Origin: Sphingobium sp. Cam5-1 | GTDB lineage: Bacteria; Pseudomonadota; Alphaproteobacteria; Sphingomonadales; Sphingomonadaceae | Reading direction: 5' to 3' | DNA length: 64,000 nucleotides | Assembly (NCBI RefSeq): GCF_015693305.1 | Contig: NZ_CP065138.1 | Coordinates: forward strand, 930,001 to 994,000 | Shown: in pieces, positions 57,495-64,000 of the stretch | Position numbering within the stretch: the first letter of the stretch is position 1 | Layout: every line of letters starts with the position of its first letter | Translations under genes and position numbers: made by a program | Notes under the pieces: generated by a model | What the model was told of the DNA's origin: nothing | The model's input: the letters and a program-made list of their open reading frames with translations, nothing else | Databases searched by the model: none

Positions 57495-58211
57495 TCAGCG
57501 GGCCGCCGCGAAGGTCACGACCAATGCGTCGCGCCACGCGGCTTGCCGTGGATCGATGGGGTGGATTTCGGTTACGCCATGCAGGATGCGGCGGTCGTCG
57601 ATCAACACCGTGTCCCCAGGCCGGGCGAGGGTGAATTCACCTAGAGCCGTGCTGTCCGGCGCGCCGATGCGGGTCACGCCTTCGTCCACATTGCGCCGTT
57701 CGATCAGCATCACCAGGACCCAGTCCACCCCGTCGCGGTGCAATCCTTCAGGCGTCGGGCGGCCGATATGCTCCTCGCGCGTCTCGATGCGGAACTGATG
57801 CATTTCGACATGCCACTCCCGTGCGCCATCGGCTCCAAAATTCGCCGCGCAGAAAGCAAAGATCGCTTGCGTGACAGGGTTGTCGATCGTCGCCTGATGG
57901 ACAGGGTCGAACCAGCGCTGCACGTCTCCGTTAAGGGGGTTATAGTCGCGGCTCTGGAAATGCGGTTGGTGGGGCTTGCGCGTGAAACGTCTCTGCTCAC
58001 AGCGAAATGCGGCATGCCGTCGCCGACGATAACGTCCCCCGTCCGCCATGTAGAGATCGGGGCCAAGGTCATTCCAGCTATCGGCGAATTGCGCCCAGCA
58101 TCCTTCATCGGCTTTCAGCATCGTCAGCATGTGAGGTCCGGTGATGCGGGCGAAGCCATCGCGTGCAAGGTCTGCCTGCAATTCGGCGCGGTGAAAAAGG
58201 CCGTGGTCCAT
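57495..58211 (-). CDS. 2-oxoglutarate/Fe(II) dioxygenase family protein (2OG-Fe_Oxy_2 type)
   Basis: A 238-residue protein related to bacterial amino-acid hydroxylases of the isoleucine dioxygenase type (PF10014-like). Iron ligands can be seen as H-x-D in GLHRDGVDWV near residue 160 and the distal histidine in RRILHGVTEIHP near residue 213; GRYRRRRHAAFR and FQSRDYNPLNGD are conserved substrate-side segments. The substrate is probably a free amino acid, by family analogy. The ATG at 58211 fits better than the one at 58262. Confidence 0.82.
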   Translation of the reverse strand: MDHGLFHRAELQADLARDGFARITGPHMLTMLKADEGCWAQFADSWNDLGPDLYMADGGRYRRRRHAAFRCEQRRFTRKPHQPHFQSRDYNPLNGDVQRWFDPVHQATIDNPVTQAIFAFCAANFGADGAREWHVEMHQFRIETREEHIGRPTPEGLHRDGVDWVLVMLIERRNVDEGVTRIGAPDSTALGEFTLARPGDTVLIDDRRILHGVTEIHPIDPRQAAWRDALVVTFAAAR

Positions 58212-58283
58212 AAGTCCGATCTTAAGCAGCCGGAGAAGCCCGCAAAGGGCCAGTTTCCGCAAGCTGGGTGCTGGCGAGGCCGA

Positions 58284-59699
58284 TCAGCCGATCCAGTAGG
58301 GCACGATCTGGCGGTTGTCCGGATCGACGCGGATCGGCCGGTCGGCGGGCGGGAAGGCGCGCTGGTCACAGCTTTGGCGCGGGCAGAGGCGGCAGGTTAT
58401 GCCGATGGGCGTTGCTGCCCCCTCCATCTCTAGCTGTAGCCCGTCGGCATAGACGAAGTTCGCCGCATGGGCGACTTCGCATCCCAAAACAACGGCGTAG
58501 CGGCGTGGGGTGCGTGAATAGCTGCCCGAAGGCTTTACCAGTCCTTTGGCCATGGACACGTAGCGCACGCCGTCAGGCGTTTCGCCAAGCTGGACATTGA
58601 TGCGGTCGGGTATGGCGACGGCTTCATGCACGTTCCACAAGGGGCAGGCGCCCCCGAAACGGGCGAACTGCAGGCGGGTGGCGCTGTGCCGCTTGGTGAT
58701 GTTGCCCGCCATGTCGACGCGGCAGAAGAAGAAGGGGATGCCTCGCAGGCCGGGGCGTTGAAGGGTCGACAGGCGATGGCAGGCCTGTTCGAAACTCACC
58801 CCGAAACGGCGGCTGAGGCGATCTATGTCATGGCGCACTTCCCGCGCGGCTTGCCGGAATTGGGCATAGGGCATCAGCAGCGCGCCAGCGGCATAGTTGC
58901 CAAGGCCGATGGCGAGGAGGCGGTCGGCGCCTTCTACCGGCAGCGCTGCCCGGTTCACGACGTCGGCAATCACGGCCTGGCCCTCCAGCATCATGAGTTG
59001 GTGAGACAGCATGAACTTGCGGCTTTCCGTCGGGAGGGCCGCATTCACGAACAGGCGGCGATCGTTAGACGAATAGGCGCGCAGGGCTGAATCGGGCGTG
59101 TCGGCGATAAGTGTTTCAATGCCGTGGCGGCGGGCGAGAGCCTCCACCAGCATGCCTTCGTCCAGAACCTGTCCGGCCGTGAAGCTGGAGGCCATGTCCT
59201 CCGCCAGGCAATCGAGCGCGTGGACATAGTTGCCCGCCTCATGAAACCAGTCGCGCGCCGCTTCCCAGGGTAGGCGCGCCTGCACTTCATGATCGTTGGC
59301 AATCGCCTCCTCGATCATGTTGATGCGCTCGTTGGCGCGCATATGGGCGTTATAGAGGTCGATGTAGCGGGCCGCGAACTCCGGGAACTGGAGGTGCAGC
59401 TTTTCGATGCGCTCGGGTTCCATCAGTGGGCCGGGCAGTTCGGGGTGGGCCAGTGCAAAAGTGAAGGCGCCGAGCAGCTGCTCTTCCTCGCGGCTGTCGA
59501 AACTGGCCCAATCAGTGGGGAAGGCGCTGGCGACCGCCGCCTTTACCTTGGCAGTGAGAGGCCGGTCGTCATTTTCCAGCTGGCTGAGATAAGAGACGGA
59601 AATCCCCAAGGCTTGCGCCATCGTGGCCTGGTCCATCCGGTGGTCCAGGCGAAGCTGCCGCAGCCGTGGACCTGCGAAAATACGATTGCCTCGTGCCAT
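58284..59699 (-). CDS. PrpR/ScfR-type short-chain acyl-CoA responsive regulator (XRE HTH + DUF2083)
   Basis: A 471-residue transcription factor. The N-terminal helix-turn-helix is [20 protein letters not shown] at about residues 22-41, followed by an ImmA/IrrE-like peptidase-fold region (residues about 150-300, [13 protein letters not shown]) and a C-terminal cysteine-bearing region ([19 protein letters not shown]) that in homologues binds a 4Fe-4S cluster or short-chain acyl-CoA. It is divergent from pccB across a control region rich in TTTGC/GCAAA repeats, so it most likely regulates the methylmalonyl-CoA pathway. Confidence 0.9.
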   Translation of the reverse strand: MARGNRIFAGPRLRQLRLDHRMDQATMAQALGISVSYLSQLENDDRPLTAKVKAAVASAFPTDWASFDSREEEQLLGAFTFALAHPELPGPLMEPERIEKLHLQFPEFAARYIDLYNAHMRANERINMIEEAIANDHEVQARLPWEAARDWFHEAGNYVHALDCLAEDMASSFTAGQVLDEGMLVEALARRHGIETLIADTPDSALRAYSSNDRRLFVNAALPTESRKFMLSHQLMMLEGQAVIADVVNRAALPVEGADRLLAIGLGNYAAGALLMPYAQFRQAAREVRHDIDRLSRRFGVSFEQACHRLSTLQRPGLRGIPFFFCRVDMAGNITKRHSATRLQFARFGGACPLWNVHEAVAIPDRINVQLGETPDGVRYVSMAKGLVKPSGSYSRTPRRYAVVLGCEVAHAANFVYADGLQLEMEGAATPIGITCRLCPRQSCDQRAFPPADRPIRVDPDNRQIVPYWIG

Positions 59700-59710
59700 G
59701 CGCGGCTCTT

Positions 59711-59769
59711 AATTTGCGAAATCGTGATTTGCAAATTGGCAAATTTGCATTTGCGAAAAATGCGAAAGC
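59711..59769. promoter_or_regulatory. Operator region with repeated TTTGC/GCAAA elements
   Basis: Between the divergent regulator and pccB the sequence holds TTTGCGAAAT, TTTGCAAA, GGCAAA, TTTGCA and TTTGCGAAA in close succession. TTTGCAAA-like elements are the reported targets of the PrpR/RamB family. These are strong candidates for the regulator's own binding sites. Confidence 0.7.
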
Positions 59770-59822
59770 AGGGAAAGGGGGCAAATGAAGCCGACCGTCC
59801 CGTTGCCGGAGAGATATTCTTT

Positions 59823-61355
59823 ATGTCGAAGCTCGCCATTATCGAACAGCTGGAAGCCAAGCGCGAGGCCGCGCGCCTGGGCGGTGGCCAGCGCCGCATC
59901 GACGCCCAGCATGCCAAGGGCAAGCTGACCGCGCGGGAGCGTCTGGAAGTCCTGCTGGACGAAGACAGCTTTGAAGAAGTCGACATGTATGTCGAACATA
60001 ATTGCGTCGACTTCGGCATGAACGAGCAGCATATTCCGGGCGACGGCGTCGTCACCGGTTCAGGCACGATCAACGGCCGCCTTGTCTTCGTGTTCAGCCA
60101 GGATTTCACCGTTTATGGCGGCGCGGTGTCCGAACGGCACGCGATGAAGATCTGCAAGATCATGGACATGGCGCTGAAGGTCGGCGCGCCCGTGATCGGC
60201 CTTAACGATTCCGGCGGCGCACGCATTCAGGAAGGCGTGGCTTCGCTTGCCGGTTATGCCGAAATCTTCCAGCGCAATGTGCTGGCATCCGGCGTGGTGC
60301 CGCAGATCAGCGTGATCATGGGGCCGTGCGCGGGCGGCGCGGTCTATTCGCCTGCGATGACCGACTTCATCTTCATGGTGAAGGATTCGAGCTTCATGTT
60401 CGTCACCGGTCCTGACGTGGTGAAGACCGTCACCAACGAGATCGTGACGCAGGAAGAACTGGGCGGCGCGGTGACCCACACGACCAAGTCGGGCGTGGCG
60501 GACGTGGCTTTCGATAATGATATCGAGGCGCTGTTGGCGACCCGCGATTTCGTGGACTTCCTGCCCGCGTCGAACAAGGAGCCGGTGCCTGAGCGGCCGA
60601 GCGCTGATCCGTGGGACCGGATGGAAGAGAGCCTGGACACACTGATCCCGGCCAATGCGAACCAGCCCTATGACATGCATGAGCTGATCCGCAAGGTCGT
60701 GGACGAAGGCGACTTTTTCGAGGTTCAGCCTGCCCATGCGGGCAACATCCTGTGCGGTTTCGGCCGGATCGAGGGCAAGACCGTCGGGATCATCGCCAAC
60801 CAGCCGATGGTGTTGGCAGGCGTTCTGGACATCAATTCATCGAAGAAGGCGGGGCGTTTCGTTCGCTTCTGCGATGCGTTCGAAATTCCGATCGTGACGT
60901 TCGTTGACGTGCCGGGCTTCCTGCCGGGGACCGCGCAGGAGCATTCGGGCATCATCAAGCATGGCGCGAAGCTACTGTTCGCCTATGCCGAAGCGACCGT
61001 GCCGAAGATCACCGTCATCACGCGCAAGGCCTATGGTGGCGCCTATGACGTTATGTCGTCGAAGCATCTGCGCGGCGACTTGAACTATGCTTGGCCGACC
61101 GCCGAGATCGCGGTGATGGGCGCCAAGGGCGCGGTGGAGATCATCTTCCGTGGCAAGACGCCGGAAGAGATTGCGGAAAAGACCAAGGAATATGAAGACC
61201 GCTTCGCCAATCCGTTCGTGGCGGCGGGCAAGGGCTTCATCGACGAGGTGATCCAGCCGCACTCGACCCGCAAGCGGATCGCTCTGGGCCTGCGCAAGCT
61301 GCGCAACAAGAGCCTGGAGAATCCGTGGAAGAAGCACGACAATATTCCGCTTTGA
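59823..61355 (+). CDS. pccB: Propionyl-CoA carboxylase beta (carboxyltransferase) subunit
   Basis: Carboxylates propionyl-CoA to methylmalonyl-CoA with the biotin subunit encoded elsewhere. The 510 residues begin [20 protein letters not shown] (ATG 59823, GGAGAG nine bases upstream) and contain [52 protein letters not shown] and [13 protein letters not shown]. Regulated by the divergent PrpR/ScfR-type protein. Followed by the epimerase and mutase genes. Confidence 0.96.
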   Translation: MSKLAIIEQLEAKREAARLGGGQRRIDAQHAKGKLTARERLEVLLDEDSFEEVDMYVEHNCVDFGMNEQHIPGDGVVTGSGTINGRLVFVFSQDFTVYGGAVSERHAMKICKIMDMALKVGAPVIGLNDSGGARIQEGVASLAGYAEIFQRNVLASGVVPQISVIMGPCAGGAVYSPAMTDFIFMVKDSSFMFVTGPDVVKTVTNEIVTQEELGGAVTHTTKSGVADVAFDNDIEALLATRDFVDFLPASNKEPVPERPSADPWDRMEESLDTLIPANANQPYDMHELIRKVVDEGDFFEVQPAHAGNILCGFGRIEGKTVGIIANQPMVLAGVLDINSSKKAGRFVRFCDAFEIPIVTFVDVPGFLPGTAQEHSGIIKHGAKLLFAYAEATVPKITVITRKAYGGAYDVMSSKHLRGDLNYAWPTAEIAVMGAKGAVEIIFRGKTPEEIAEKTKEYEDRFANPFVAAGKGFIDEVIQPHSTRKRIALGLRKLRNKSLENPWKKHDNIPL

Positions 61356-61368
61356 TGGCTCGCAAGGG

Positions 61369-61453
61369 TCGTCATCCCAGCGCAGGCTGGGATCTCAGGC
61401 GGCTTGGCTGGACCTTCAAGGCACGAGACCCCAGCTTTCGCTGGGGTGACGAA
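61369..61453. repeat. Palindromic intergenic repeat pair, family D (GTCATCCCAGC...)
   Basis: GTCATCCCAGCGCAGGCTGG and the inverted CCCCAGCTTTCGCTGGGGTG-AC hairpins face each other in the gap between pccB and the epimerase gene. Each arm is itself a hairpin. Confidence 0.8.
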
Positions 61454-61467
61454 GTAGGGAAGACGTG

Positions 61468-61905
61468 ATGAAACTCGGTCGCTTGAACCATATCGGCGTG
61501 GCGACGCCTTCGCTGGAAGCGTCACTCGCTTATTATCGCGATATCATGGGCGCGACGCTGACGCATGAACCGTTCGACCTGCCCGCTCAGGGGGTGAAGG
61601 TTTGCTTCGTGGATACGCCGGGCGAGAATGGCACCGAAGGCACGCAGATCGAGCTGATCGAGCCGCTGGGTGAGAACTCGCCTATCCATGGGTTCATCGC
61701 GAAGAACCCGGCCGGCGGCCAGCATCATATGTGCTATGAAGTGCCCGATATTCATGAAGCCAAGGCTTGGTTCGAAGGGCTTGGCAAGAAGGTGCTCGGT
61801 GAACCGCGCATCGGGGCGCATGGCACGCTAATCTTCTTTGTCCACCCCAATGATATGAATGGGGTGCTGACCGAGATCATGGAAACGCCCAAAGAGGCGC
61901 ATTGA
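61468..61905 (+). CDS. mce: Methylmalonyl-CoA epimerase
   Basis: Converts (2S)- to (2R)-methylmalonyl-CoA. The 145 residues are a vicinal-oxygen-chelate fold protein starting MKLGRLNHIGVATPSLEASL; metal ligands lie in LNHIGVA, HHMCYEV and the terminal LTEIMETPK glutamate. A GTG one codon earlier is an alternative start. Its position between pccB and the mutase confirms the role. Confidence 0.94.
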   Translation: MKLGRLNHIGVATPSLEASLAYYRDIMGATLTHEPFDLPAQGVKVCFVDTPGENGTEGTQIELIEPLGENSPIHGFIAKNPAGGQHHMCYEVPDIHEAKAWFEGLGKKVLGEPRIGAHGTLIFFVHPNDMNGVLTEIMETPKEAH

Positions 61906-61909
61906 GTTT

Positions 61910-61995
61910 CGTCATGCCGGACTTGATCCGGCATCCCGCTTCTTTGCGAGCGGGTCCGAGGGAAGCTGGACCCCGGATCAAGTCCGGGGTGACGA
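61910..61995. repeat. Palindromic intergenic repeat pair, family E (GTCATGCCGGACTTGATCCGG)
   Basis: CGTCATGCCGGACTTGATCC and the inverted GGATCAAGTCCGGGGTGACG, each self-complementary, fill the gap between the epimerase and mutase genes. Confidence 0.82.
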
Positions 61996-62009
61996 TTGGG
62001 TGAACTGAG

Positions 62010-64000
62010 ATGACCGACAAGCCGACGCTGGATCAGTGGGCGACCGCCGCCGCCAAGGAAGTGAAGGGCAAGGATTTGAACTGGGAGACCCCGGAAGGGA
62101 TCACCGTCAAACCGCTCTATACTGCCGAGGACGTGACCGTCGATCCGGGCCTGCCGGGTTTTGCGCCCTTCACGCGCGGGGTGCGCGCATCCATGTATGC
62201 GGGACGTCCCTGGACTATCCGTCAATATGCGGGCTTTTCGACCGCCGAGGAATCCAACGCCTTCTATCGCCGCAACCTGGCGGCGGGTCAGAAGGGCCTG
62301 AGCGTCGCCTTCGACCTTGCCACCCATCGCGGCTATGACAGCGACCATCCACGCGTCGTCGGCGACGTCGGCAAGGCGGGCGTGGCGATCGACAGCGTCG
62401 AGGATATGAAGATCCTGTTCGATGGCATCCCGCTCGACCAGATGTCCGTTTCGATGACCATGAACGGTGCGGTGATCCCGATCCTGTCCTTCTTCATCGT
62501 TGCCGGTGAAGAGCAAGGCGTCGACCGCAAGCTGCTGGACGGAACTATTCAGAACGACATTCTGAAGGAGTTCATGGTCCGCAACACCTATATCTACCCG
62601 CCTGAGCCGAGCATGCGGATCATCTCCGATATTTTCGGCTATACCAGCCGTGAGATGCCCAAGTTCAACAGCATCTCCATTTCCGGCTATCATATGCAGG
62701 AAGCTGGTGCGACGCAGGTTCAGGAACTTGCTTTCACCATCGCCGACGGCATCGAATATGTGAAATATGGCGTAGCTTCGGGCCTCGACATCGACAAGTT
62801 TGCCGGGCGGCTGAGCTTCTTCTTCGCGATCGGCATGAACTTCTTCATGGAAATCGCGAAGCTGCGCGCCGCTCGCGTTCTGTGGCATCGCGCCATGACG
62901 AAGCTCGGCGCGCAGGATGAGCGCAGCAAGATGCTGCGTACTCACTGCCAGACTTCCGGCGTGTCGCTGACGGAGCAGGACCCCTATAACAACGTCATCC
63001 GCACGACCATCGAAGCTATGGCGGCGATGTTGGGTGGCACGCAGTCGCTGCACACCAATGCGCTGGATGAAGCGATCGCTCTCCCCACCGACTTTTCCGC
63101 ACGTATCGCGCGCAACACGCAGATCGTGATCCAGGAAGAAACGGGGATGACGAAGGTCGTCGATCCGCTCGGCGGCAGCTATTATATCGAAGCGCTGACC
63201 CAGCAGCTGGTCGATGCCGCGCAGGAAATCATCGATCGCGTAGAGGGCGAAGGCGGCATGGCGAAGGCCGTGGCGGCAGGCTGGCCCAAGGCGATGATCG
63301 AGGAAGCGGCGGCCGCTCGGCAGGCGCGCGTCGATCGTGGCGAAGATGTCATCGTCGGCGTCAACAAATATCGTCTGGCGAACGAGGACCTGCTGGAAAC
63401 GCTGGAGGTCGACAACACCAAGGTTCGTGAGGCGCAGATCGCCCGCATCAACAAGGTCAAGGCCGGGCGCGACGAGGCTAAGTGCCAGGCGGCGCTTCAG
63501 GCGCTACGCGACGGTGCAGCCAAGCCCTCGAGTATCGAAAATAACCTGCTGGCCCTGGCGGTCGAGTGCGCGCGCGCGCGCGCGACGCTGGGGGAAATTT
63601 CCTCCGCCATGGAAGACAGCTTTGATCGCTATGGCACGGTCCCGACGCCGGTGAAGGGCGTCTATTCCAAGCCTTATGCTCAAGACAGCCGCTGGAAACA
63701 GGTTCTTGACGGCGTGCAGGCCGTCGAGCGGCGCCTCGGTCGCAAACCGAAACTACTCATCGCCAAGATGGGACAGGACGGCCACGACCGGGGCGCCAAC
63801 GTAATTGCGTCCGCTTTCGGGGACATGGGTTTTGACATCGTGTCAGGCCCGCTGTTCCAAACGCCGGAGGAAACGGTGGTTCTGGCGCTGGATAGCGGGG
63901 TGGACGTGGTAGGCGCTTCGTCGCTGGCTGCGGGGCATAAGACGTTGATCCCCGAACTCATCCGCCAGCTGCGCGAAAAGGGCCGCAACGACATTAAGGT
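62010..64000 (+). CDS. mcm: Methylmalonyl-CoA mutase, adenosylcobalamin-dependent (truncated by window edge)
   Basis: Rearranges (R)-methylmalonyl-CoA to succinyl-CoA. About 663 residues are visible, starting [20 protein letters not shown]; the C-terminus is missing. The catalytic barrel includes [18 protein letters not shown] and [20 protein letters not shown], with [14 protein letters not shown]. The cobalamin-binding domain has [15 protein letters not shown] near residue 590, containing the D-x-H-x2-G ligand motif. An uninterrupted GC alternation (63568-63584) lies in frame in a linker. Single large subunit form. Confidence 0.96.
   Translation, partial: MTDKPTLDQWATAAAKEVKGKDLNWETPEGITVKPLYTAEDVTVDPGLPGFAPFTRGVRASMYAGRPWTIRQYAGFSTAEESNAFYRRNLAAGQKGLSVAFDLATHRGYDSDHPRVVGDVGKAGVAIDSVEDMKILFDGIPLDQMSVSMTMNGAVIPILSFFIVAGEEQGVDRKLLDGTIQNDILKEFMVRNTYIYPPEPSMRIISDIFGYTSREMPKFNSISISGYHMQEAGATQVQELAFTIADGIEYVKYGVASGLDIDKFAGRLSFFFAIGMNFFMEIAKLRAARVLWHRAMTKLGAQDERSKMLRTHCQTSGVSLTEQDPYNNVIRTTIEAMAAMLGGTQSLHTNALDEAIALPTDFSARIARNTQIVIQEETGMTKVVDPLGGSYYIEALTQQLVDAAQEIIDRVEGEGGMAKAVAAGWPKAMIEEAAAARQARVDRGEDVIVGVNKYRLANEDLLETLEVDNTKVREAQIARINKVKAGRDEAKCQAALQALRDGAAKPSSIENNLLALAVECARARATLGEISSAMEDSFDRYGTVPTPVKGVYSKPYAQDSRWKQVLDGVQAVERRLGRKPKLLIAKMGQDGHDRGANVIASAFGDMGFDIVSGPLFQTPEETVVLALDSGVDVVGASSLAAGHKTLIPELIRQLREKGRNDIK

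Noticed and set aside
51500..62000. Possible CRISPR array from the repeated hairpins
   Set aside because: Repeats are inverted pairs of different families in separate gaps, not direct repeats with regular spacers.

Overview
The window is chromosomal DNA of a GC-rich alphaproteobacterium, most likely Sphingomonadaceae. The reasons are the gene set and order (System I cytochrome c genes, lolCD-dnaE, lepB-rnc-era, pccB with a PrpR/ScfR-type regulator), the ALA synthase route to haem, LexA boxes of the alphaproteobacterial GTTC-N7-GTTC form, and intergenic palindromes of the kind common in sphingomonads. The ornithine decarboxylase / carboxyspermidine dehydrogenase / carboxyspermidine decarboxylase set predicts spermidine, which fits Sphingobium, Novosphingobium or Sphingopyxis better than Sphingomonas in the strict sense (inference from chemotaxonomy). 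No rRNA, tRNA, CRISPR array, prophage or plasmid replicon was recognised. Most of the window is ordinary core genome.

Layout. 1-3.0 kb: arginine succinyltransferase genes (astB partial, astA), an M20 hydrolase, and rppH. 3.2-8.2 kb: DNA photolyase, cyclopropane fatty-acid synthase, an SDR and purF. 8.3-13.2 kb: ccmCDEFGHI, tightly overlapping. 13.3-18.1 kb: kup, an hsp20 gene with a ROSE-like RNA thermometer, a strong unexplained hairpin, and lolCD. 18.1-22.1 kb: a diguanylate cyclase remnant and dnaE. 22.1-24.1 kb: a rearranged locus. A LexA-boxed radical SAM gene is interrupted at its cysteine motif by about 0.9 kb of AT-richer DNA that carries a DUF2199 gene and a second, diverged 5' end with its own LexA box. 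24.1-27.1 kb: moaB, a lytic transglycosylase and a degenerate uracil-DNA-glycosylase homologue. 27.2-36.9 kb: ETF-ubiquinone oxidoreductase, a TPR protein, ispE, an N-formylglutamate amidohydrolase homologue, ilvD, a lipoprotein, nnr and an rRNA uridine methyltransferase. 36.9-40.8 kb: the polyamine genes, with a structured ornithine decarboxylase leader. 40.9-44.8 kb: a GFA protein, an AT-rich gene for a membrane-anchored HEPN-like protein, an ATP-dependent DNA ligase and its partner exonuclease. 44.8-51.5 kb: hemA, murI, plsY, dprA, topA. 51.6-54.4 kb: lepB-rnc-era, with a small GIY-YIG nuclease gene framed by long inverted repeats wedged between rnc and era. 54.6-58.2 kb: pgi, gor (ribosome-binding site inside a perfect stem) and a 2-oxoglutarate dioxygenase. 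58.3-64.0 kb: PrpR/ScfR-like regulator, its divergent operator region, pccB, methylmalonyl-CoA epimerase and mutase (partial), which together convert propionyl-CoA to succinyl-CoA.

The best candidates for something new are (1) the GIY-YIG gene bracketed by inverted palindromic repeats inside the rnc-era operon, (2) the DUF2199 cassette that split and re-headed an apparently SOS-controlled radical SAM gene, and (3) the membrane/HEPN protein directly downstream of the DNA-repair ligase. Leader RNAs before hsp20, ornithine decarboxylase and gor are good candidates for post-transcriptional control.
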